Made by a program: the position numbers and the translations under genes. DNA of 64,000 nt. It comes from JBAZOO01 sp041648735 (GTDB lineage: Bacteria; Verrucomicrobiota; Lentisphaeria; Oligosphaerales; CAITYL01). Position 1 is the first letter of the stretch. Each line of letters begins with the position of its first letter. Below the pieces are notes generated by a model. That model made no database searches. It had not been told where the DNA came from and saw nothing but the letters and a program-made list of their open reading frames with translations. Positions 7,820 to 15,176 of this stretch are shown in pieces. The stretch covers positions 1-64,000 of the forward strand of contig JBAZOO010000014.1 of the NCBI GenBank assembly GCA_041648735.1, in the 5' to 3' direction.

Positions 7820-8330
7820 GGGGCTCTCCCCCATTCGTCTCGGACTGCTCGGCCACCGAGTCGAGCTCGAACCTGGGCGGATCGTGCCGGCAGCAGTCGT
7901 CGCTGCCTACCCCCAACTGCTGGCAAGCGCCCCAGCTCCGGCACCACCTGCAGGGACCCACCTGGATGCCCACCGTTCCCTCCAGAACGGGCACCGGCCG
8001 GTGCCGGCCGTCCTCCCCCTGGGAATTGTGCAGCAGCACCTGGTTGAAGTCCCGCCGGTCGTAGACCACCCCGCAAATCTGGCACGGCTCGGCGTGCTCC
8101 ACGGGGACCGCGACGCCGATGTTCTTGAACAGGCAGATCTGCGCCGCGTGGCTCGAGGCGAACGCCTTCAACCGGGCCATCGCCTCCGCCTGGGACATGA
8201 GCCCAATGACCACCGCCTCCGACAGCAGGGTGACCGCCCGCATGACGGACTGCGGGAGCAACAGCGCCTCACCCGCGGGCAGGCTCGGGGCCACTTCCAC
8301 CTTGGCCAACTCCAGCTTGATCTCCGCCAT
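7812..8330 (-). CDS. hypothetical cysteine-rich protein, 172 aa
   Basis: The N-terminal half is helical (VMRAVTLLSEAVVIGLMSQ). The C-terminal half has cysteine groups CQICG, CRWC, then ACQQ and CCRHD that look like a metal-binding ribbon with His. It overlaps the 3' end of the TSCPD gene by 62 bases, which is long for this tightly packed phage. Function unknown. Confidence 0.6.
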   Translation of the reverse strand: MAEIKLELAKVEVAPSLPAGEALLLPQSVMRAVTLLSEAVVIGLMSQAEAMARLKAFASSHAAQICLFKNIGVAVPVEHAEPCQICGVVYDRRDFNQVLLHNSQGEDGRHRPVPVLEGTVGIQVGPCRWCRSWGACQQLGVGSDDCCRHDPPRFELDSVAEQSETNGGEPHG

Positions 8331-8694
8331 GACCTACCTCCTTCAGCCGGGCCCGCATCGCCCGAGCTAGAGCGTCCAAGCAACTCCAGTGGTCCTTCAT
8401 CCCCTCCCCGCAGTTGATCCCGATGAGCGTATGGCACACCCGCTCCGGTGGGATGGAGCTCTCCTGCTGGATGAGCGTCAGCAACCGCGCGATCCCATTC
8501 AGCAGAGCCTGCTGGCACCCCGCGGCGTGCCCCTTGTGGATGAGCGTGCGGAAGGGAAGCCCCTCGTCGGTCTCGTCGACCGTAGGGTAGACGTTCCCGC
8601 ACCCACCGCCCTCCAGGGTCACCGGAGCGAACTTGAACTTGTACGTGCGCGACGGGCGCCGCGCCACCCTGGGATCGTCCTCTGGGATGGTCAC
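8269..8694 (-). CDS. stand-alone TSCPD-domain protein
   Basis: Residues about 18-120 fit the TSCPD domain found at the C-terminus of class II ribonucleotide reductases and as free-standing proteins. Visible landmarks are CGNVYPTVDETDEGLPF, then HKGHAAGCQQALLNGIARLL, then IPPERVCHTLIGINC, and finally SCLDALARAM in place of the SCPDAIAR segment. The conserved cysteines suggest zinc binding. No ribonucleotide reductase catalytic subunit is seen in the window, so a partner would have to come from the host or from elsewhere in the genome. ThyX at 2680-3408 is the only other nucleotide-metabolism gene nearby. Confidence 0.75.
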   Translation of the reverse strand: MTIPEDDPRVARRPSRTYKFKFAPVTLEGGGCGNVYPTVDETDEGLPFRTLIHKGHAAGCQQALLNGIARLLTLIQQESSIPPERVCHTLIGINCGEGMKDHWSCLDALARAMRARLKEVGHGGDQAGVGQGGSGPEPARG

Positions 8695-8996
8695 CGCTCA
8701 AGACCTCCCACTGAGGGAAGACCGAAAGCCTCTACCATCCGCTCGGCCGCCCTCACCGTCACCACCTCCAGCTCGAGCACCGCGGCGTGCCTCCGCTCCT
8801 GCTCCGCCAGCTTCTCCTCCTGCAGGGCCAGCCGGTCCTCCAGGAAGCGCACCCGGTCCGCCGTCACCTGGTTGGAGTAATCCCGCAGGAGCTGGAGCCC
8901 GGAGACCACCACGGCCGCACACAGGACCAGGACCAGCAGCAAGGCGCAGACCGCCCCCACCTGGTTCCAAAACCGATCCGCCCGGTCGTCCGTCAT
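8691..8996 (-). CDS. membrane-anchored coiled-coil protein, 101 aa
   Basis: After a short charged N-terminus there is one strong membrane segment at about residues 14-34 (VCALLLVLVLCAAVVVSGL), then a long coiled coil (VRFLEDRLALQEEKLAEQE). This is a type II or N-terminally anchored layout. It is ATGA-coupled to the TSCPD gene. Possible roles include membrane tethering of a phage complex or a spanin-like role, but nothing decides this. Confidence 0.65.
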   Translation of the reverse strand: MTDDRADRFWNQVGAVCALLLVLVLCAAVVVSGLQLLRDYSNQVTADRVRFLEDRLALQEEKLAEQERRHAAVLELEVVTVRAAERMVEAFGLPSVGGLER

Positions 8997-9014
8997 CGGT
9001 TTCGCGTCAGAAGA

Positions 9015-9034
9015 CCGCCGCCTTCAGGCGGCGG
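9015..9034. repeat. hairpin repeat, left copy (TTCA loop)
   Basis: A perfect 8-bp stem, CCGCCGCC and GGCGGCGG, closes a TTCA loop and is followed by AGGAATG. A near copy occurs about 1.1 kb away at 10116-10135, in the same orientation. Together they flank three genes of atypical composition. About 130 bases from here to 9164 hold no gene that could be identified. Confidence 0.7.
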
Positions 9035-9164
9035 AGGAATGGCGCTCTCCTTTCTGTTGAGAAAACCACTTGGCAAACCTTCGCATTCTCCATGGTTCAA
9101 CTCCGCTCTCCGTCGCCGTCTATCGGCGCGGAACCCTTCGACCCGCTGTCAACCGCCTCGGCTG

Positions 9165-9380
9165 TTAACCGGGTTGAATGTTTTGAGTCAGTTCTTCGAG
9201 CCTCGTCCGGAGCAGATCCCGGTACTCAGCCACTCGTGCCCACTTCGCGTTTAGCGTCGTCACGCGAGCACGAGAAGACCCCGGAGGCATGGCCGCTCGC
9301 TGCTCGCACAGTCGGGCACTGTCCGCTTCTGCACGAGCCAATTCCTTGCGCAGCGCAGTGACTTCAAGTGGCTCATTCAT
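9165..9380 (-). CDS. hypothetical coiled-coil protein, 71 aa
   Basis: The small helical protein (VTALRKELARAEADSARLC, VAEYRDLLRTRLEEL) is ATGA-coupled to the preceding gene. Codon use is less biased to G/C at third positions than in the surrounding phage genes. It is one of three genes between two matching hairpins. Confidence 0.6.
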   Translation of the reverse strand: MNEPLEVTALRKELARAEADSARLCEQRAAMPPGSSRARVTTLNAKWARVAEYRDLLRTRLEELTQNIQPG

Positions 9381-9685
9381 CGCTGTTCACCAAGGACAGG
9401 GACTCCGACCGGCTCAAACAAGATCGCCGTCTCGCCGATGTAGGCCACCTTGAACGTGTAGTTCTTGATCACCACACACTCGCCAATCTGAAACTGAGCC
9501 CAGTGCTGCGGCACGGGCTCGCCGTTCGGTCGCAGCAGCGATTGCTGTTGCACCATGCGCTTCAACAAACCGACGCTGGGCTGGTGTGGGTCTCCAGTAG
9601 TGGTATGGCGCAAATCATTGCCGGGATCTTCGTCTTGGTCTGTTACTGGCCGGAGAAGCTCGAACTTGTTGGTTTCTGGATTCAT
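9377..9685 (-). CDS. hypothetical protein, 102 aa
   Basis: The start at MNPETNK follows the upstream stop by one base. The C-terminal part is beta-rich with repeated hydrophobic strands (FQIGECVVIKNYTFKVAYI). Codons such as AAT, CCA, GTA and CAA are frequent, unlike most of this genome. No family is recognised. Confidence 0.6.
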   Translation of the reverse strand: MNPETNKFELLRPVTDQDEDPGNDLRHTTTGDPHQPSVGLLKRMVQQQSLLRPNGEPVPQHWAQFQIGECVVIKNYTFKVAYIGETAILFEPVGVPVLGEQR

Positions 9686-9686
9686 C

Positions 9687-10058
9687 TCACACCTCGATGT
9701 TCGGCCGCAGGTCTTCGAGTACCAGCGGCGGGTAAGGGCCTGTCTGAAGCGGGCGCAGCCACTCGCGCACGGCCAGGGCGCTATGTTCGGCGTGCCACCC
9801 GAGCAGGTCCGCAACAGCACGCGCCGTTACCTTCTCGCCGCTGAGCCAGACCTCGGTCAGTGCGTGGGCCACGGCGAGGATATTCACGAAGCCTCGATAC
9901 GCATCCTCGCCTTCGGCCTTCAGCGCACCGCTCGTAATCGAAGCGCGCACCGTGGCAAACCACTGAATCGCCGCGTGGGCACGGGCAAGCTCGCGTCTCA
10001 TTGTCGCGACCTCTCCGTCTTGCGAATCGGCCATCGGCTTACTCAATTCGTCCGTCAT
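9687..10058 (-). CDS. hypothetical protein, 123 aa
   Basis: This is the first gene of the three-gene cassette. Residues 15-100 are helical (EVATMRRELARAHAAIQWF, GFVNILAVAHALTEVW). Codon use is relaxed compared with the flanks. It has an AGGAG ribosome binding site. No family is recognised. Confidence 0.6.
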   Translation of the reverse strand: MTDELSKPMADSQDGEVATMRRELARAHAAIQWFATVRASITSGALKAEGEDAYRGFVNILAVAHALTEVWLSGEKVTARAVADLLGWHAEHSALAVREWLRPLQTGPYPPLVLEDLRPNIEV

Positions 10059-10115
10059 GCTCTCCTCCTGTCAACCGTTCGAGTCCGCATTGGGTTCTGC
10101 ATGGCTCCTAGGAAT

Positions 10116-10135
10116 CCGCCTCCTTCAGGTGGCGG
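10116..10135. repeat. hairpin repeat, right copy (TTCA loop)
   Basis: The stem is CCGCCTCC and GGTGGCGG with one mismatch and the same TTCA loop as the copy at 9015, followed by AGGATGTCAA. This arrangement resembles the subterminal hairpins of IS200/IS605-type elements, but no transposase gene is present. The 80 bases between the cassette and the endolysin gene hold only this structure. Confidence 0.65.
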
Positions 10136-10141
10136 AGGATG

Positions 10142-11206
10142 TCAACGGATGATCCCCCGGTCGAGCACGCGCCGGGCGAGTGCCCACCGGGTGTTCTTCC
10201 CCACCTGGCCGTCCACCCCCAACCCCATCATCCGCTGAAAGGTCTGTACGGTCGACAGCGAGGGCCCCCCAGCGCCCACCACGTAGCCCAGCAGATCGAA
10301 GCACAGCCAGTCCGCATGGGTGCTCTCCCACCCCATCCCATCCTCCGGGTCGCCCAGCAACTGACGCAGGGCCTCCACCGCGGACGGCAGCTCCCCCCGG
10401 TGAATGAGCGGGAACTCCCGGACCGCCCAGTCTTCGATCAACCGAGCTCCGCGAACGAACTCCACATCGTCCGCCCGAACTCGCAACCCGTCGAACGGTA
10501 CCTCCGCCAACTGGGGTGCGAAGATGGCCTCCCGCACGAGCGACAGAGGAAAGGCTGGCCCCGGATCTCGCTTGTTCGCCTGCACCTGCTCATGCCCGAG
10601 CAACTGATCCCGCTGAATCCCCGGATGGATCTGCCGGACCTCCCGGGCCACCCGCACGAGCGCCACCACCTGCGCCGCCGGGTAGGGCTCCCACCAGCGG
10701 CCGAACCGGCTCACCGGCTCTTCCCCCGGAACTGCCCCGTCTGACTGCCAGCGGGCCGTCCACTCGGGGGCGCCCTCAGCCTTCGGGGCCCAGAACACCC
10801 ACTGACCATCCGCATCCTTCCGGAGCTCCCCGTGATTCGCCAGCTCGATCCCGTAGTGCGTGGGATTCGTCCAGGTGGCGTGCCACGCACGATCCCAGTA
10901 GGGAACGCACTGAACAACCGGAGCCGGCAGGGACTCCACCAGCGGGAACGCCTCCGCGATCTTCCGCCACGCCCGCGGCCAGCTCCGACCGATCACCAGG
11001 TGGGCGCTCGCCTTCGCCTCCCGGCGGGCCTGCATGAACCACCGGAGAGCCTCCATGAACCCGCTGGCGGTGAAGTGCACGATCAGCCCCTTGGGCGCCG
11101 CCGTCGGCCAACCGGGGGTTTTCCACTGGCAGACTGGATCACAACCCATGCCCGTCAGCACCTGGATGCTGAAGGACGCCAACTGCCGGAAGAACTCAGT
11201 GGTCAT
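10142..11206 (-). CDS. endolysin: N-acetylmuramoyl-L-alanine amidase with peptidoglycan-binding domain
   Basis: The enzyme would cut the amide bond between N-acetylmuramic acid and L-alanine to lyse the cell. The N-terminal part has Amidase_2-like features: a zinc-ligand His in LIVHFTASG, a WHA segment and HYGIELANHG. The last 45 residues are a peptidoglycan-binding repeat (VQTFQRMMGLGVDGQVGKNT). There is no signal peptide, so a holin would be needed for release. Unusually, it lies in the early region, about 30 kb from the membrane genes at 40.5-42.1 kb. The start chosen overlaps the upstream gene by 11 bases. Confidence 0.8.
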   Translation of the reverse strand: MTTEFFRQLASFSIQVLTGMGCDPVCQWKTPGWPTAAPKGLIVHFTASGFMEALRWFMQARREAKASAHLVIGRSWPRAWRKIAEAFPLVESLPAPVVQCVPYWDRAWHATWTNPTHYGIELANHGELRKDADGQWVFWAPKAEGAPEWTARWQSDGAVPGEEPVSRFGRWWEPYPAAQVVALVRVAREVRQIHPGIQRDQLLGHEQVQANKRDPGPAFPLSLVREAIFAPQLAEVPFDGLRVRADDVEFVRGARLIEDWAVREFPLIHRGELPSAVEALRQLLGDPEDGMGWESTHADWLCFDLLGYVVGAGGPSLSTVQTFQRMMGLGVDGQVGKNTRWALARRVLDRGIIR

Positions 11207-11423
11207 CGGAGCCCCCCTCCATCTGCTCGATCTTCTTCTCCAGCTCCTCGACCTTGCTCGCCAACTCCTCGGACTTCTTCTCCAGCTCGTCCTTGCACCT
11301 CGAGCACAGTTCAACGACCAGCGGCTTGGCCGCGTACGAACCGCGCAGGGTGTCGTCGACCCAGACCTCCAGGGCATCCTCACACTCGGAGCATCGGACT
11401 TCCATTTCCAACTTGATCTTCAT
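11196..11423 (-). CDS. zinc-binding coiled-coil protein, 75 aa
   Basis: Two Cys pairs (CSEC and CSRC) about 30 residues apart form a probable zinc ribbon, followed by a strong coiled coil (ELASKVEELEKKIEQME). The ATG overlaps the stop of the methyltransferase gene (ATGA). Likely a small accessory or regulatory protein; function unknown. Confidence 0.65.
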   Translation of the reverse strand: MKIKLEMEVRCSECEDALEVWVDDTLRGSYAAKPLVVELCSRCKDELEKKSEELASKVEELEKKIEQMEGGSDDH

Positions 11424-12043
11424 GGGCAGCCTCCGCTTCCCAAGTAGTCCCGCACGTCCAGCCCATCCAGCTCGAGCCCGCACGCATCCCACCCGGGAGC
11501 GCGCTCCCGCGCGAAGAGCTCCACCTTCGGAACGTCCTCACCCACCAGGCGGACGATCCTCTCCCGCACCTCCGGCGGCTTCGCCGAATGGGCGCGCAGG
11601 GGGGAGACCACCAGCTGGTGAACCCCGCCGCTCGCCCTCTTCGGCCGGCCGCTCACCCCCAGCAAGCAGATCTCCGTGTTCGAGCGAGTCCAGTTTCCCA
11701 TCCCCCAGTGCCACCGGGGAGGGGCCGACTCCTGGACGGGCCCGCGCGTCTTCGCCCAGACGAACGCGATCGTCTTGTACAAGAACCCCCAGCTCTCCAT
11801 CAGGGTGAGAGCATCCGGCAACAACGGCCAGGTCGCCCAGAGGAAGAGCAGGGAATCCTCGGCCGCCCACTCGCGAACGCGCAACTCCCGCAGGTCTCCC
11901 AGCGTGAGCGTCGGGTACTTGTAGACCGCCCCGCGCTTCCCCGCCGAGCAGCTATCCCGATAGGTCCACGGGGGGTCGACCAGCAAAACCTGGTAGTTGG
12001 GGATCCCCAGGTAGCTCAACCCCGCAGGTCTCTTTGCCAGCAT
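11420..12043 (-). CDS. MT-A70-family adenine DNA methyltransferase
   Basis: It would transfer a methyl group from S-adenosylmethionine to N6 of adenine, most likely in DNA. The catalytic DPPW is at residues 23-26, in VLLVDPPWTY. Other MT-A70 landmarks are LFLWATWPLLPDALTLMESWGF and the downstream 'RSNTEICLLGVSG' and KPPEVRERI segments. At 207 aa it is of normal length. Phages use such enzymes to protect their DNA from restriction. It has no partner endonuclease nearby. Confidence 0.9.
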   Translation of the reverse strand: MLAKRPAGLSYLGIPNYQVLLVDPPWTYRDSCSAGKRGAVYKYPTLTLGDLRELRVREWAAEDSLLFLWATWPLLPDALTLMESWGFLYKTIAFVWAKTRGPVQESAPPRWHWGMGNWTRSNTEICLLGVSGRPKRASGGVHQLVVSPLRAHSAKPPEVRERIVRLVGEDVPKVELFARERAPGWDACGLELDGLDVRDYLGSGGCP

Positions 12044-12075
12044 CGGTGTTCACCCCTCTCCAGCACAGTAGTCGG

Positions 12076-12345
12076 TCAGCAGGGCTCCCCATCGTACGCG
12101 AGCATGAGATCCAGCGTCCCCTCCGCCTCCATCAGCAGGGGGAACACCCGGTCCGGCCGAGGATAGATCCCCTGCGCCAGCCGGAACGCCACCGCCAGGG
12201 CAACCAGGCCGTCCTCCTCCGACAGACCGTCCTCCAGGGTGGTATGCCGAATCCGGCACGCCAGCCTGTCCGCGTACTTCAGCATCTCTTCCGCCGTCAA
12301 GGGCGGCCTCCACCTCTTGAGCTCCATCGTCTTCACCACCTTCAC
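12076..12345 (-). CDS. hypothetical protein, 89 aa (GTG start)
   Basis: The GTG start overlaps the upstream TGA (GTGA), which fixes the reading frame entry. The protein is helical (TAEEMLKYADRLACRI, EEDGLVALAVAFRLAQGI). No family is recognised. Confidence 0.6.
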   Translation of the reverse strand: MKVVKTMELKRWRPPLTAEEMLKYADRLACRIRHTTLEDGLSEEDGLVALAVAFRLAQGIYPRPDRVFPLLMEAEGTLDLMLAYDGEPC

Positions 12346-12977
12346 CCCTGCCCCGCCGCCCCATTGGAGCACAAAGCGCGCGCTTTACGCAAGATCACCC
12401 GAGCCAACGCCGGGGGAAGAGCTCTCCGCTGCACGCACGCCCGCTGAGCTTCCACGAGAGCAACCCCGGACAACCAACCCCCGAGCATGGGGAACAACAA
12501 CTCCGGGCTGGACGGCAAACCCGCCCGCCGGAAACGCGCTCGGTACCTGGGAGCACAGCGGGAGCACAGACCGCCCCACCGGTGCGGGCGCCGAACCCCA
12601 GCACACCAGGTGCAGGTGTACAGCCGGTGTTTCTTCGACCAGTAGTCCGTCCGCAGCCAGGCCAGCAACTCCTCCCGCTGATCCTCCGTCAACAGGTACG
12701 TCCCGCGCGGGCCCGTCCGCAGCCACTTCTGCTGCAGGGCCCTCCCAGCCCGTCGCAAATGCGACAAGGTAAATCCGCTGAAACGTGCGACCTCCGCCAA
12801 CGAGTACGACCCGCGCCGGAGACCAGATCCGAACAACCGGTGAGCCTTCATCTGGCAGGCCGCCCACGAGCGCCCAGGCAGCCGGCGAAGAAACCACTCC
12901 CGGCCCCACGTACCGGCCCCCTCCCACAGGACAGCCTCCTCCGAAGTCGTCCACCGGCGGTGAGGCCTACTTGCCAT
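12342..12977 (-). CDS. DNA-binding protein with SANT/Myb-like, HTH and zinc-ribbon segments
   Basis: Three regions are visible. An N-terminal SANT/Myb-like stretch reads RRWTTSEEAVLWEGAGTW, then LPGRSWAACQMKAHRL. Next is a predicted helix-turn-helix (SLAEVARFSGFTLSHLRRA). Third is a Cys-His ribbon with CTWC and CSRC. The start at MASRPHRR has GGAGGGGGAG just upstream. The protein is very basic. It probably binds DNA as a regulator or nuclease accessory factor; no nuclease motif is seen. Confidence 0.65.
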   Translation of the reverse strand: MASRPHRRWTTSEEAVLWEGAGTWGREWFLRRLPGRSWAACQMKAHRLFGSGLRRGSYSLAEVARFSGFTLSHLRRAGRALQQKWLRTGPRGTYLLTEDQREELLAWLRTDYWSKKHRLYTCTWCAGVRRPHRWGGLCSRCAPRYRARFRRAGLPSSPELLFPMLGGWLSGVALVEAQRACVQRRALPPALARVILRKARALCSNGAAGQG

Positions 12978-13725
12978 CCGGCTCCCCCTCCGCATCCGTG
13001 ACCGTGCTCGCCTGTCCGTCCGTCAACTGCCGGTTCGCCTGGGAGGTAGCAAGCAGCGCGAACTCGCGCACCTGCTCATCCGTCATCTGCGGGATCTCCC
13101 CCTCCTCCGACTCCCCGGACAGGACGGCCATGCTGGAGACCGCCATCTGGTCGCGCAGCTCGTTCGCCGCCTCCAGCACCTTGCACATGGCCACCGCCAG
13201 CGTCTCCAGGCTCCGGGGTTCCAACCGGTCGGACTTCTTGGCCATCCGACTGAACAGCCGGTCCATCACCCGCAGCTGCTCGACCTTCGCCGCCCCCACG
13301 TGGCGGCGCACGCGCTCCTGCAGGTCCTGTCCGAGAGCCCGGAAGAACTTTTCTCGGTTGTCGTGCCACTTGTCTTCCTTGCTCCAGTGCGCGAGCGTCT
13401 TCAGCGGCACGTGCTGGAACAGGTCGATCTCGTGCAACTGCTCGATCGTCATCTTCTCCCGGCTGGTCACGTAGTGGGTGCCCGCCAAGCACCGGAGATA
13501 CAGGGTATCCCCACCGGGAGCTCCGGGAACAACCTCCCCGCGGGCCAGCGACCGCAACCTGGCTACCCGGCTCACCCCCGGGTCCCGATACAGCGGATGA
13601 CTCGGAGGGTACGGGCTGATCGGGGGAGGCGGGCTCTTCGGCCGACGACGGCACGGCGCGGCCGGCTGGGCATCCCCAGCCGGCGCCGCGGGCACCAAAG
13701 GCTGGTGTTCGTCACGGTCTGGCAC
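12967..13725 (-). CDS. HTH protein resembling small terminase subunits (GTG start)
   Basis: After a Pro-rich N-terminus, residues about 95-130 (IDLFQHVPLKTLAHWSKED) look like the helix-turn-helix of phage small terminase subunits, followed by helices (LQERVRRHVGAAKVEQLRVM). The large terminase is not in the window and this gene sits in the early operon, so a regulatory DNA-binding role is equally possible. The start is a GTG overlapping the upstream gene by 14 bases. Confidence 0.5.
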   Translation of the reverse strand: MPDRDEHQPLVPAAPAGDAQPAAPCRRRPKSPPPPISPYPPSHPLYRDPGVSRVARLRSLARGEVVPGAPGGDTLYLRCLAGTHYVTSREKMTIEQLHEIDLFQHVPLKTLAHWSKEDKWHDNREKFFRALGQDLQERVRRHVGAAKVEQLRVMDRLFSRMAKKSDRLEPRSLETLAVAMCKVLEAANELRDQMAVSSMAVLSGESEEGEIPQMTDEQVREFALLATSQANRQLTDGQASTVTDAEGEPDGK

Positions 13726-14014
13726 AGCCGAGTCGCTCCTCCTGCAGCCCGCGCAGCCTGGCTGTCAGTTCATCCCTCCCCCACCCGTCCCAGATCTCGC
13801 TCATCACCTGCCGCACGTGCTCTGCCTCGAACTGAGTCCCTGGCGGGGTGGACAAGCTGAACTCCGGGAACAGCTTGCCGTCCGCCAGCGTAAGCTTCAC
13901 CTGGATGTCCTGCTCGGGGACGCGCAGGGCGCCCACCATGTGCAGCCGGGAGAGTTGCAGCATCTCCATCACCACCGTCTCCACCAGCGCGGGGATCATC
14001 ACCACCGGTTTCAC
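13712..14014 (-). CDS. hypothetical protein, 100 aa (GTG start)
   Basis: The GTG start overlaps the resolvase stop (GTGA). The protein has an N-terminal helix (ALVETVVMEMLQLSRLHMV), a beta hairpin (VKLTLADGKLFPEFSL) and C-terminal helices. No family is recognised. The position directly after the resolvase gene suggests an accessory role at most. Confidence 0.6.
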   Translation of the reverse strand: MKPVVMIPALVETVVMEMLQLSRLHMVGALRVPEQDIQVKLTLADGKLFPEFSLSTPPGTQFEAEHVRQVMSEIWDGWGRDELTARLRGLQEERLGCARP

Positions 14015-14709
14015 AGCGCACCCCCTCCCACGAACTTCCGGATCCGCCTGGCCTCCTCGAGGGTGAGCACCGCATGCCCCGCCGCGTCCCCCACGTGCTC
14101 CCGCAGGGACTTCGGGCAGTTGTCGATCATCTTGGATGCCCCCTGCACCTCCCGACAAAGGGACTCCCAGACATCCTCCTTCGACGAGCTCTGCCGGCCG
14201 GTGAAGCGCTTCTTCAAATCGTTCGGCAGCCAGGGGGTGACGTACAGCCCGAGCGCCACCCCGACGGCCAGCACCCCACCGTAGACGGCCATCGTCTTCG
14301 CTCCCGCCCCGGCTCCCCCGCTGTCCTGCCCCTCGGCCCCCTCCCCCGCCGGCTGCCCTCCTGGTGGTCCTTTCCGCCGGCCGAACCTGGGGGCCACCCG
14401 GTAGGCCTCCACCCCGAGCGCGCGCACCCGCTGGCCGATCAGCATGTCCCGCACGCCCACGAAGATCTCCGTGTACCGGCGAACGTCGTCGTTCGTCACC
14501 CGCAAGTTCGACCGCTCCTTCTGCTTCGTCTTCGCCGTGCGGAACACCTGCCACTCGATCACCAGCACCTCCCGGGAGATCTGCGCCGGCGGGAGGTACT
14601 CCCGCTCCTCCAGCACGACCACCGCGGTGGAGGTGAACCCCGGGTCAATCCCGGCCACCCGGGTGACCCGCATCTCCGACGCGCAGGCCATCTGCTGGTC
14701 GTCCGTCAT
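14011..14709 (-). CDS. ruvC: RuvC-like Holliday junction resolvase
   Basis: The likely role is cutting four-way junctions before packaging or during recombination-dependent replication. RuvC fold landmarks are an N-terminal GIDPGFTSTAVVVLE with the first catalytic Asp, a VEAY segment with the catalytic Glu, and a C-terminal HVGDAAGHAV with the last Asp. The middle YVTPWLPNDLKKRFTG resembles the RuvC DNA-binding segment. A Gly/Ala-rich loop (about residues 120-145) is an insertion relative to E. coli RuvC. It lies downstream of the gp46/47-like pair. Confidence 0.8.
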   Translation of the reverse strand: MTDDQQMACASEMRVTRVAGIDPGFTSTAVVVLEEREYLPPAQISREVLVIEWQVFRTAKTKQKERSNLRVTNDDVRRYTEIFVGVRDMLIGQRVRALGVEAYRVAPRFGRRKGPPGGQPAGEGAEGQDSGGAGAGAKTMAVYGGVLAVGVALGLYVTPWLPNDLKKRFTGRQSSSKEDVWESLCREVQGASKMIDNCPKSLREHVGDAAGHAVLTLEEARRIRKFVGGGAL

Positions 14710-15176
14710 CGCTTTTCCCCTTCCTCGCCCGAATCGGCGGGGGTCCCCGAGCCGTCCTGACCGTTCGCCTCCTTCAGAAGGGCGTCCATCTTCGCCCGCT
14801 CCGCCGGCTCGGGCTCCTCCGGAACGTCCGCCGGGTCCACCCCAAGCTTGGGCTGCTCCTCCTGGGCCCCGTCGACCTCTTCCTCCCCGATCTTCTCGAT
14901 CAGCCGGCGGGCGTCCACCGGGTTCACCGGCTCCGCGTGCAGAAAGTGCACCGCGTGCGTGACGATCAGGCAGGAACGGTCCGGGAAGGCCTGCTGGAGA
15001 GCCTTCGCCGCCGCCTGGAAACTGGCGCTCGAGGTGGTGGTGGGCATGCTCACCACCACCGCGTCCTCCAGGTCCCCGACGAACAACTGGGCCGGACCCT
15101 CCTGCAGGGACTCCACCCACGTCTCATCCAGCGGTCCCTCGGGGGCGCCTGGGGGCACGCTTGCGCGGACGACCAT
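14706..15176 (-). CDS. hypothetical protein with acidic C-terminus, 156 aa
   Basis: The start is uncertain: the chosen ATG overlaps the 3' end of the Rad50-like gene by 53 bases. A central region (LFVGDLEDAVVVSMPTTTS, SCLIVTHAVHFLH) looks like a compact alpha/beta domain. The last 60 residues are rich in Glu, Pro and Ala and probably disordered. It is coupled to the resolvase gene by ATGA. Function unknown. Confidence 0.55.
   Translation of the reverse strand: MVVRASVPPGAPEGPLDETWVESLQEGPAQLFVGDLEDAVVVSMPTTTSSASFQAAAKALQQAFPDRSCLIVTHAVHFLHAEPVNPVDARRLIEKIGEEEVDGAQEEQPKLGVDPADVPEEPEPAERAKMDALLKEANGQDGSGTPADSGEEGEKR

Noticed and set aside
9000..10140. Complete IS200/IS605 insertion sequence
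   Set aside because: Hairpins fit, but neither a TnpA-type tyrosine transposase nor TnpB is encoded between them.
12967..13725. Confident call of small terminase subunit
   Set aside because: Only the helix-turn-helix resembles TerS. The gene is in the early region and no large subunit is adjacent, so it was kept as a tentative call.
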